This document shows positions 24,779 through 33,815 of a stretch of DNA of 64,000 nucleotides, in pieces; the stretch's first letter is position 1; every line of letters begins with the position of its first letter. The stretch is from Blakeslea trispora (lineage: Eukaryota; Mucoromycota; Mucoromycetes; Mucorales; Choanephoraceae). The stretch lies in contig JAIWNE010000010.1 of NCBI GenBank assembly GCA_025331445.1, positions 434,001 to 498,000 of the forward strand, in the 5' to 3' direction. The notes under the pieces are model-generated. The model was not told where the DNA came from. It ran no database searches and saw only the letters and a program-made list of their open reading frames with translations. The translations under genes were made by a program, and so were the position numbers.

Positions 24779-26800
24779 ATGCATCAAAAAACTTTAAATA
24801 GACTCCCGCTAGTACCCTTGTCACCATTAATTCAAATATCTCGCGAATATGCCAAATCACTTGCTATGACAACCAAATGCTTATCAGAAGAAAACAGCAA
24901 CCTATCCGCACTCAAAAAAGGCTTTACAGAACAGAGCGAAAGATTAGAAGAACTAAAAAAGAAGATGCAATCGATTCAATGTGCCCTTTTGACTGATTTG
25001 AACATATATGATTTGGCTAAAGAAATTGCCTATATCAACTGTAGTCTCTTTCGTTCGATCAAGATAGATGAAAAGATATTATGCGACTTTGATAACAAAC
25101 AGTCCAATATGATACCCCTTTTGGATTTCCATCATTATCTCGCTCATGCACTCGCTCACACTTTGATTTATGCTAGCGATAATCCCACCCATACTGTTGT
25201 AGCTCAACTGATCCAGTTAGCCTGTATTCTTCTATATGTCTATCGTGACTTTTCTGGCTGTACAGCAGTCATCACTTGTCTTGAGATGCCATCTGTCCAA
25301 CGACTCTCCTCTGCTTGGCAACAATGTCCTTCAAAACTATTGGATGTCTATAAGCAGATGGTGTCTCTCCTGTCATCTCAAAACAACTATGAGGCTTATC
25401 ATCATCAACTTTGGTTACATACATCTCAGTTTTTGGATATCAGCCCAAGCAAATCACAAATGATAGCTGTCCCGTTCATGCAAGCTCATCTGGATATGAT
25501 ACGCCAGTTGGTTGACACAGAGCGTCTGTCATCTCCTTTTATTCACAACAATACAATCGAAGTAATCTTGTCCGAGTCAAGTCAACAATCGCTTCGTTCT
25601 ATCAGTCGCATGCTAAGGTTCTGTCAGCAACACGCTCATTTAGATGCAGCCGAGTTGGAAAAATATGCAGCGCCAGTACAGGGTGCTGGTCATCTTCGCC
25701 GACGAATTTCTTTTCAGTCAAATTACAGTAGGCGATCAAGTCTAAAGACCATTCGGCTCTCCATCCCTCCATGTCTTGAGCTGGATCTCCTCAAAAGTAA
25801 TCCAACCATCTACCATTGGCTTGTTTCACGTGCCTATTTGACACAAACTCAGTTACACAATGAAAGCATCTGTGTGAAACCGCTTGAACAAGGTGAATCG
25901 GAATCTATACCCAAACAAAATCATGATGACAATGATATCTATTGGGAATTCTTTCGTCAAGAAAAAATAGTCTGTGTCAACATAGGTCGCCCAGCATCTA
26001 AGGAGCCTCGAGAACACAAGACAAAAGATACACAAGCCATTGTAGATCAACTCATCATTCATCCGCCGCCGTCATCATCATCCAGACATAAACCAACTTT
26101 CATCACAACACCTATGTCTGTGTCCAATGCAGGGACAACCACTCTGGCCAGCACAACGCTGGAGGCGGAAACAGATTCCGATTGTCAAGTAACCCAGTCC
26201 TCTGATCGACCTATACCCACTCAACTTCACCTCTTACCAAACAACGACAAAACAGAGGCTGAAGCTAAGCCTGAAATTGAGTCTTGTCAACCAAATCAAA
26301 TACCGAAAAAAGCGTCTAAGCCGATGCTTTCTCCTACCGCACCAGAATTTATTCCCCAAAACCAACATTTGAATGAATCAGTCAGAAGATATATAGATGA
26401 TGATGATGGTGATGACGATGACGACGATGTGATTATCTTGACAGAAGAAGACGACGAAGAATGGACTGGCTACCCACTGGATAACACTTCATCTCGCTTA
26501 ACAGAAGATGAAGAAGAATGGACTGGATATCCTATCACCAGCAGTCAAGATGAAGATGAAGATGAGGATGAAATATGGAGAGGCTATCCTATGCCTCAAG
26601 ATGAAGAAGAGGAAAGGTTTGATGATCGCCAGCAATTGCCTAGTCCTACGTCCCCTTTTACCCCCAAAGAAGAATTCGGACACCATTCAGCTGAAGAATG
26701 GAAAGGTTACAGAAAGACATTAGAAGACACACATCAACAATCCAATTCATTACATTGTGCCTTGAATGATACATCATTGTTTCATTCAACATCAGCTTAA
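24779..26800 (+). CDS. RasGEF-domain-like protein with acidic W-x-GYP repeat tail
   Basis: Single exon, 673 aa. Residues about 75-280 follow the RasGEF (CDC25-homology) helical pattern: LNIYDLAKEIAYINCSLFRS, then FHHYLAHALAHTLIYASDNP, VVAQLIQLACILLYVYRDF, VQRLSSAWQQCPSKLLDVYK and a NYEAYHHQLW segment. Conservation is weak, so catalytic activity is uncertain. A basic Ser/Arg patch (RRRISFQSNYSRRSSLK) could be a kinase target. From about residue 535 the tail is strongly acidic and carries four copies of a short motif: EEWTGYP (Trp562), EEWTGYP (Trp581), EIWRGYP (Trp600) and EEWKGYR (Trp641). The tail resembles an array of docking motifs. Probable role: Ras-family signalling or scaffolding (inference). 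The stop converges on the YEATS2-like gene 165 bp away. Confidence 0.72.
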   Translation: MHQKTLNRLPLVPLSPLIQISREYAKSLAMTTKCLSEENSNLSALKKGFTEQSERLEELKKKMQSIQCALLTDLNIYDLAKEIAYINCSLFRSIKIDEKILCDFDNKQSNMIPLLDFHHYLAHALAHTLIYASDNPTHTVVAQLIQLACILLYVYRDFSGCTAVITCLEMPSVQRLSSAWQQCPSKLLDVYKQMVSLLSSQNNYEAYHHQLWLHTSQFLDISPSKSQMIAVPFMQAHLDMIRQLVDTERLSSPFIHNNTIEVILSESSQQSLRSISRMLRFCQQHAHLDAAELEKYAAPVQGAGHLRRRISFQSNYSRRSSLKTIRLSIPPCLELDLLKSNPTIYHWLVSRAYLTQTQLHNESICVKPLEQGESESIPKQNHDDNDIYWEFFRQEKIVCVNIGRPASKEPREHKTKDTQAIVDQLIIHPPPSSSSRHKPTFITTPMSVSNAGTTTLASTTLEAETDSDCQVTQSSDRPIPTQLHLLPNNDKTEAEAKPEIESCQPNQIPKKASKPMLSPTAPEFIPQNQHLNESVRRYIDDDDGDDDDDDVIILTEEDDEEWTGYPLDNTSSRLTEDEEEWTGYPITSSQDEDEDEDEIWRGYPMPQDEEEERFDDRQQLPSPTSPFTPKEEFGHHSAEEWKGYRKTLEDTHQQSNSLHCALNDTSLFHSTSA

Positions 26801-26965
26801 GGATGTTCTTTCAATATTAAGTTATTATTACAGTAATAAAAAAAAACCAGAGAAAAATGATGATGACAATAATGAAAAAAAAAAAAAATGAAATTAAGAT
26901 GATGATATATGTACTTGAAATGAAAAGGGGGGAGGGAGGGGGAATAAAAAGGGGGGATGAACCAT

Positions 26966-29900
26966 TTACGATATTTTATCTTCTTCAGAACCCATATATT
27001 GATTTGTTAAGAAATCGAATTCATCTGCTTGTTGAGCTGCTTGATAAACGTGGTATGGTACCATCATTTTGACAGATTTGTTTGCAGAACCTTCTTCTTC
27101 TTTACGGCATATATTTACAGTGCGATTTAATAGCTTTTTTAAGAATAGACGTGTTGCCTAACATAGATGGAAAATCAATACTGCTGTCATGATTCTTCTT
27201 TGAAGTGTCTCATCTTTTTTTTTTTACCTGTGTTACTATATTTCCAACAACGAGTCTTTGTTTCATTGCTTCATCCAGATCAAAAGTAGATGTTGGTCCT
27301 TGTAAATTACCATCTTTGGCTAATAGCATATCATTTGCTATCACACTCTTCAGACGCAACTGACCTATGACAGACCATATCCAATCAAGCGATCTTTCAT
27401 TGGCAACATCCATAGCATCACTCTCTAATGACCAATCCTCTACCCTGGCCGATATATCTTTTTCTTTACTTGAAGGTGCTAAACTTGAATTTGCCCTTTC
27501 ATCTACATCCACATCGACATCCATCTCTTCATCTATTCCAAAAACCAAGTTAAATAAAGCCCAAATAAGCAAAGAAATGGGCTCTTACCTATCTCTTTCA
27601 CTTCATCCCAACCTACTTCTAACTGACTCAATAGGCGGGTTACGCTACTCAGACTACTGATGCCTCCTGCATTGCGTTTTCGAGTATTCCAACCCTTGGG
27701 TTTTTGAGGGCAATTGTCGTCTGCTGTCTCATCATGTTCGTCACGTACATTACCACAAAATTTACAGTAACCCATGATGAATGTGGACTCTTCTTTCTTG
27801 TCTTCTATGTCCTCTAATTTTAAAGGTGTATATTTATGTTCCCTGCACCATAACAACACATCTTTTGTGCTTAATGATTCAGCTGCTGTCCTCAGTACGT
27901 TATCGTTTACTTCAAATGCCTTGCTTTGAACTTGGAGTCTTAGTAGTCTAGCACGCTGCCACTCAAGCGCTTTGCGTTTACCGAGAGACCATTTGAAAAA
28001 CGTTTTAGGACTTGGAGCACAGGTATAGGGTAACACGGTTCCATGAGAGCCTACATAGATAGATGAGTCACCATTTCATTTGTTGTATATGTATATGTTT
28101 ACCTGCTCTTATAATAGGCAATTTTCGTATCGACTCTTTCAACATGCCATTTAATAAACTCATCTTCTGTTTTGCAGCCATAGAGTGATTGGGCTCAATC
28201 TCCTGTGGTTGCACTTGTTGATTTTCTTGAATAGACGCATGTTCCTGCAATGTGTCTTGAATGGCTAAAGGTATTGTGTTTGTATCCTTAAAATCCGTAT
28301 TACGATCCAATTCAATCTCAATGCTTCGCTCACCACCCAGCAGCTGTCTCCCTGAGTGCGAGTTATCCAATTTTAGGTGATGAATCAAATCAACAGCTTT
28401 GTTTCGACGTCTATCTACAAAAAACAACTGAACTCGCACAGGAAACTCTCCCCAACCGAGTCGTGTAAGCTTGAAGGGTGGTTCGGTCACATCTACCACA
28501 TCATGAGGCTTATAGCTTGGATGAAGATAAAATCGAGCACAAGTGATGAATGCTGAAATGCTTTCTTTAGACTGTGGTGGTTCAACTACATAAATCATCC
28601 ATTTGTGTGTAAACTGTTTCAATGCAGGATCTCGTCGTTCTATTTGGACATGGTTGAGCTTATGCAATTCAAAGAACTTCCATTCAGTTTACCTGGTATA
28701 ATAAATTTACTGACATTGCCTACAATGATACGTCGTTTGATGTAAAATCTTGAACCAACTTCTGCAGTATCAGCAGAAGATACAGCAGCAGCCAACGATT
28801 CCACTTTAGGTATATCTTCTTCTCGTTGTTGTCCTTCTTCTTTCTCATCTGGCTGGTGCGTCACCTCTCCTTCTTCTTCCTCTCTTTCAGCTGTTTGCTC
28901 TTTTGCGTCATCTTTTACTGTCGTGTTGGTCGTCAAATCTGTATTGGCTAGTGTTTCATTACTTTCTTGAGGTAACTCAGAAGGTATTGCACTGTCGCTT
29001 TTTTCTATCGATGTTGTTGCTATTGGTTCAGGCTGAAGCGCTGATTCGCTTTCCACTCTCTCTATATGTGTTGCATGGTTCGAAATCACATTAGGTGTGT
29101 CTGTTGTATTTTATGTTCATTTTCTAAATCCATATCCACGTCTTCTTCAAACACTTTGATTGATGGCTATACAACAAACAAGATGAGCTCATATCATTTC
29201 TAGGTGTATATACAGATAGATATTACCCTCTCCAACTTTTTATTTTGTTGCTTAGTCACCGGAGCCAAGTTCATGACAGGCCTTAGTCGAGCAGGATGAT
29301 CCATCGGTACTTCGGAATCGTCCACGGGTGTACCGCATTGTATCATGATCTGTTCGTAAGGTCCGAATTCTAGATTATGAGAAATTCGACAGTGATTCAA
29401 AAAGCCTTGTTGGTTTGCAAAGTCATCACGGTGACAAACAGGGCATGCCAAACTAAATCAACAACAAAAGTTATTCTTTTTCTTTCAAAAAATAAGAATC
29501 GTGCGTGTATGCTTTACCTAACAAAGACACCATCCTGTCGTCTACCAAACAATTTGCTTTTCTCGGAGGTACGGTATACTTTTCGCTTAGTAGGTGAACT
29601 CATAGGCATTCTGTTTTGTTGATAAAGAGCTTGCGAACCACCATGATAATACATAGCAGAACGTCGGGTATAATGTGCTGCTTCTGGCATAGAGGCTGCT
29701 GTTGTTTCTATTTCAAGAGAAAAAAAAAAGATAAGTGTGTCTGTTTCAAGAGATTTGTTTCTTGAAGAATACCATTTGTAATTGCTTGCTTAATATCAGA
29801 AAGAATACTTTCTGCTCTAGAAATTTCTTTCTTGATAGTAGCTATCTCTCTTTCCTTAAGATAGATCTCTAAATCGAACTGATGATCTATAATTTCCACA

Positions 29901-30047
29901 ATTTTTTTCTAGTTGATTCATCTACATTAAAACGTAAGTCCAAGTTTACAGACTATCAAGAAGGGAGGAAAGAACTCGAGTACCTCTTGGTATTGAATCG
30001 AGCGTCTTTTTAGCAGCAGGAGGCGGATCTACACTGGGTAGTTCCAT
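26966..30047 (-). CDS. YEATS2-like chromatin protein (zinc finger, YEATS, histone-fold C-terminus)
   Basis: About ten exons: 26966..27157, 27228..27532, 27589..28050, 28103..28639, 28693..about 29060, about 29090..29166, 29227..29452, 29518..29707, 29773..29886, 29984..30047 (complement), roughly 840 aa. N-terminal coiled-coil (HQFDLEIYLKEREIATIKKE), a C2H2-like finger (CPVCHRDDFANQQGFLNH), an acidic Gln/Glu/Thr linker, then the YEATS domain (IIVGNVSKFIIP, THKWMIYV, FKLTRLGWGEFPVRVQLFF). A further Cys cluster follows (YCKFCGNVRDEHDET), and the C-terminus (ATRLFLKKLLNR ... MMVPYHVYQAAQQADEFDFL) resembles a histone fold. This order matches animal YEATS2, the acyl-lysine reader of the ATAC complex. 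One junction near 29060-29090 is unresolved: the two exons are in different frames and no ordinary intron fits. Confidence 0.85.
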
Positions 30048-30300
30048 GGCTGTTAAGTTGAGTTGCGCGTGAACAATAAATAACTTTCAAAAAATGATTG
30101 AAAGCATTTTTTTTTTTTTTGAAAAACCATATTGATTTCGTGTCCCGACCGAGCCCCCCCCCCTCACTCTGTTTGACATCCAAAAAAAAAGACAGAAAAT
30201 GAGATTTCTTTATGCAAATAGCCATGGTGTTATCAACGACTCATTTTACAATAACAAAAAGAACCTAATTAGAGATTAGCTCGGGTGAAGCATTAGAGTA

Positions 30301-30576
30301 TTAAGGTAGAAGATAACAAAGAGGCGCAGATGCTGAATGTGTTGGTAAAAAGCACTCAAGCATAGTTACAAGCACATCGAGATTTCCTTCTTGCATAGTT
30401 GCGCTTAGGCTGGCCGTTTCTCCCAGAATGAGTTTTAGTATTGACATGGAGTTGCCTATTTGCTCTCTCACTATAATAACTAAGGTAAATTTGTTTGTAA
30501 GCCAATCCATTGTTACAGGAGAGAAACTTATAGTCTCTTCATGGTAGAAGCCCTTTGAGCATTTTGTCAAACTCAA
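30301..30576 (-). other. Possible short coding frame, unassigned
   Basis: An open frame of about 91 codons with protein-like composition (for example TMDWLTNKFTLVIIVREQIG) ending at TAA. A stop lies directly upstream in frame and there is no ATG at its beginning; the first internal ATG is near residue 23. A splice acceptor near 30578 could join it to an upstream exon, but none was identified. A vague resemblance to small proteasome-assembly-chaperone folds is too weak to use. Confidence 0.2.
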
Positions 30577-30921
30577 TCAGCGATGTCTTGCCCCCCTCTC
30601 TTTCAAGAAAAGGAATATCAGTGTTCGACAATCATTTATCTGGTTGCAACCAAGCTATTTTATGTATATTGAAATCCTTTAACTGGTGCACATAATAAAA
30701 TAGCTGCCAATCAAGTCGTGTGCATGATATTTTCCCTCTTCTTCTTTTTAGAAAAAAAGACGTATTGCATTTGAAGCATAAACCATGTCATATGTTAGGC
30801 AAACTTGTAAAGGCCTGCCAATTGAACAGTTTCTTATCAAAAGCTATTTATATTACCCTGTGATTTATGCATATAAAAAGAACTATGGTACAAGGTTTGT
30901 TCAAGAAGGAAAAAGAAAGGA

Positions 30922-31226
30922 TCAAACTGACAAGCTAGCCTCATACATGCTGATTGTGGCCTTCAGAGCTTGTAATGCACATAAATCTTCTGTGTTCTTT
31001 TCTGCCATTTCAGTCAACTTCTTCACCAAGCTTCAAATCTCCATGCTTTCATCATCAACATTTTGAAAGGCTTTTAAAGCATGATTCACTTCAAGCTTAA
31101 GTGCCTTGGGAAACTTAGCAGTGTCAAGTATGTTTTTTAAAATTTCAATACGAGTGTTACTAAAAAAAAAAAGCATACTGCTTCTCAAAAATCATTTTAG
31201 CTTTTGAATGGATGAACTTACCGCAT
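30922..31226 (-). pseudogene. Degenerate small gene with in-frame stop
   Basis: On the minus strand ATGCG (31222-31226) is followed by a good donor (GTAAGTTC) and, after a 62-nt intron, an acceptor in phase at 31160-31161. The spliced frame reads MRNTRIEILKNILDTAKFPK and continues helical and Lys/Glu-rich to a TGA at 31033-31035. The same frame stays open and protein-like for another 36 codons (SLVKKLTEMAEKNTEDLCAL ...) to a second stop at 30922-30924. The simplest reading is a decayed gene whose Trp or Arg codon became TGA. Alternatives are a real 43-aa protein, or an exon of an unrecognised gene. No family recognised. Confidence 0.35.
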
Positions 31227-31836
31227 CTGTAAGAAAAAAAATAACATTGCTTATAGAAAATAAACATCAAGAAAAGTGTATTCACTTTGATCAGTAAAAA
31301 TAGGTGACAGCAATCATAATGAACTACATGCCTTTTTTCTAAGCAATTTCTCTTTTACATATTGCATAAAAAGCAAGTGGCGTTTAATGTATTAATCCAA
31401 GTAATCATTAGCTGATAGCTCATTGTCTATTAAACAGCCGTGTTACCTTTTCATATATGATATTCGTTTATTATATTTAGAGAAAAGAGAGGAGGAAAAA
31501 GAATCTGTGTTCTTATAAAGCAAATTGACCACATTACTGGTCGATGTCCTCATTGGCTGATAGATCGGCTGTTGTTTATTCTTTGTGGAGACTAGTCTAG
31601 ATTGATGTACACCTTGTTTTATTGTGGAGGAACATAAAAAGACTCAATCCTCCTTCTTAGCATGAAAGGAGAAGAGACTAGTATCAATCATTCACAGAGA
31701 TTGTTGTTCAATTGATCCTCTTATATCAACAAAAAGTGCAGGTTAATCATAACATACAAGCAGATATATGGCAGATGTGGTTGTCTCAATAGTTGGTCTT
31801 CTTTTCATACAGTTCAGAGCAATAGAGAATGCGCAC

Positions 31837-31872
31837 CACCAGGAAACCAATTGTGAAATTGGTTTTCTGGTG
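31837..31872. repeat. 16-bp inverted repeat with 4-nt loop
   Basis: Arms 31837-31852 (CACCAGGAAACCAATT) and 31857-31872 (AATTGGTTTTCTGGTG) pair over 16 positions with one G-U-compatible mismatch, leaving the loop GTGA. It is far longer than expected by chance at this composition and stands in otherwise non-coding DNA. Confidence 0.8.
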
Positions 31873-32273
31873 ATGTTTCTCAAACATGCAATCTTTGTTA
31901 GTGCAATCCAAATATTTTCGTTTCTCTCAGTGTGCAATCTATTACTGGAAATGGTGTACTGTTAATTTAAACCAAAAAAGAAAGGAAGTTTACATTTCTC
32001 CGGTATACTTTCTTTATTGGTGCTTTTTATTTATTTGTTCGGAAGAACGAGTTGCTTTTAGCATTAAGAATATTCATTTCTTGAAAAAGTGTAAATCAAC
32101 TAGAATACATATTGAATTTATTATAGAACATTTTCTTTTTTAAGTAAAAAAAAAAAGGGGGGAGAGGTAAATAAAGAATAAGGAATTATATATACAAGGA
32201 TAGGGAAAATACAAATAAAAACTAGAATTACAAGAGAAAATGAAATTCAGGTATAATTATGAAATAAAGAAGC

Positions 32274-33654
32274 TTAGGCAGCTTGGAAATCTCTAATTAA
32301 AGCCTTAATACTGTCAATAGTACCAAAGACACAACCGATGATACCCAAGAACAAAGTAAGGGCACAGAATGCAAGTTCGTACCAAGGCTTGTTACGAACA
32401 CCAGTAAGCTTAAGATAACAGAGAATAGGCAAGAGGAACACAAGACCACAGTTGGCAAGAGCACCAATCAAACCCATAAAGTCATCAAAGAAGGGAATGA
32501 AGGCAGCCAAGATGACCAAGATAGCCATAGTACATGTACGAATGATAGCACGACCTAACCAGGCACCAAACTTGCCAAACTTTTCATCAGTACAGTTGAT
32601 GAACTTTTCAAACTCCAAAGAGAAAGAGGTAGTATAGATAGGGATAGCAAAGATAACGTGAATAGTCATGACAATCATAGAAACAATTCTGGGGATTTCA
32701 TCCAAGTTGTTGTAAATAGGACTTTGAGTGTTTCTACCAAAGGACCAGTAACCGGGAACGGCAGTCAAGAAGTAAAGGGCAGTACATGTAGAGAGACCAG
32801 CAATAACAGCGTACTTCCATTGATGGGGCTTCTTTAAGGCATGTTCAACATGAGGGTAAGTGTTGTTACCACCATATGAGAAAGCGATAGTAGAAAGAGC
32901 GACAGGGAAACCAGACCAGATGACACTGTCATGTTCAACAATAGCAGTGCTTGAATTACGAAGAATAGGACCTTGGATAAGAACGGCAAAGACAGCGACC
33001 ATGGTACAGAGAGCACCGATAGCAGCAATGGCAGTAACTTCCTTCAATGTCTTCAAGATCAAGGAAGGAATCAACAAAAAGACACCCCAAATGATGGTCC
33101 AAACCTTGTAGCTGATAACATCACTTCTGCCAGCCAAAAGACTGACCATGTTGTTACTAGCCAATACAAGATAAAGAGCAGGACAACCAAAGAGATTGAG
33201 CAAGTGAAGAATGGAAGAGACAATGTAGCCGGGATAGCCAAAGGCAGCAGTACCAATAGCTTTGTAATCATGAAGACGATGGCCAGGCTTGTAGTAAAGA
33301 CAACGAATCAAGACGATACCAGAGTAGACAGCCATAAAGTAGGCCAAGAACAAAATCAAAATACCTAACCAACCACCTAAAATACAAGTAAATTGAAATG
33401 AGTATCAAAAAAAAAAAAAAAAGGGATTGCTTTCATTCTTTTTTTTTACCTTCGGCAAAAGCTTTAGGAAGACCAAGTGTACCAGTGCCTGCAACAACAC
33501 AAACGACGTTGAAGTAAGCAGTCAGAAAATTACCACTTCCATGACCAAATTCATTGACAATGCTTGAAGCACGATCTTCTTCGACATAATTGTCAATGGT
33601 GGTTTGTTCAACCTTAAACTTCTCTGAAGTGATTGATGAATTGTCGTTTGCCAT
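32274..33654 (-). CDS. AAAP-family amino-acid transporter
   Basis: Two exons, complement of join(32274..33376, 33450..33654), giving 435 aa. A polar N-terminus (MANDNSSITSEKFK...) precedes about ten or eleven hydrophobic membrane segments. The first segment has the AAAP hallmark NVVCVVAGTGTLGLPKAFAEGG, and AFSYGGNNTYPHVEHAL resembles the conserved FSYGGHxxFPxIE region of Avt-type permeases. Codon choice is unusually regular (many CCA/GCC/AAG-type preferred codons), suggesting high expression. Family knowledge: these carriers move amino acids across vacuolar or plasma membranes, usually proton-coupled; the substrate is not evident. A TATA box lies about 150 bp upstream. Confidence 0.88.
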
Positions 33655-33806
33655 GAGAAATCTTTATAATGAACAATAAAAAAAAAAGAGAGAGTTGGAC
33701 AAAGAAGTGAAAAGGTAGTTTGGTAAGGAAGAAAGTGAGATTGAATCAATGAGTTGAATGATTAATTAAGAAAAAAAAAAAAGTGAAAACGGAATTAAAT
33801 CAAACC

Positions 33807-33815
33807 CTTTATATA
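33807..33815 (-). promoter_or_regulatory. TATA box of the amino-acid transporter gene
   Basis: TATATAAAG on the minus strand, about 153 bp before the ATG at 33654. It matches the TATA box of the secreted-protein gene and fits a strongly expressed gene. Confidence 0.55.

Larger units (their letters stand above)
30048..32273. other. Gene-poor region with degenerate coding traces
   Basis: About 2.2 kb between the YEATS2-like start and the transporter stop. It holds a C10 run at 30154-30163, a possible short open frame (30301-30576), a degenerate spliced frame (30922-31226) and an extended hairpin (31837-31872), listed separately. No intact gene was recognised. Confidence 0.4.

Noticed and set aside
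28640..28692. Continuous reading through the YEATS domain intron
   Set aside because: Read-through adds a nonsense tail; splicing at 28693/28639 restores the conserved order IIVGNVSKFIIP to THKWMIYV.
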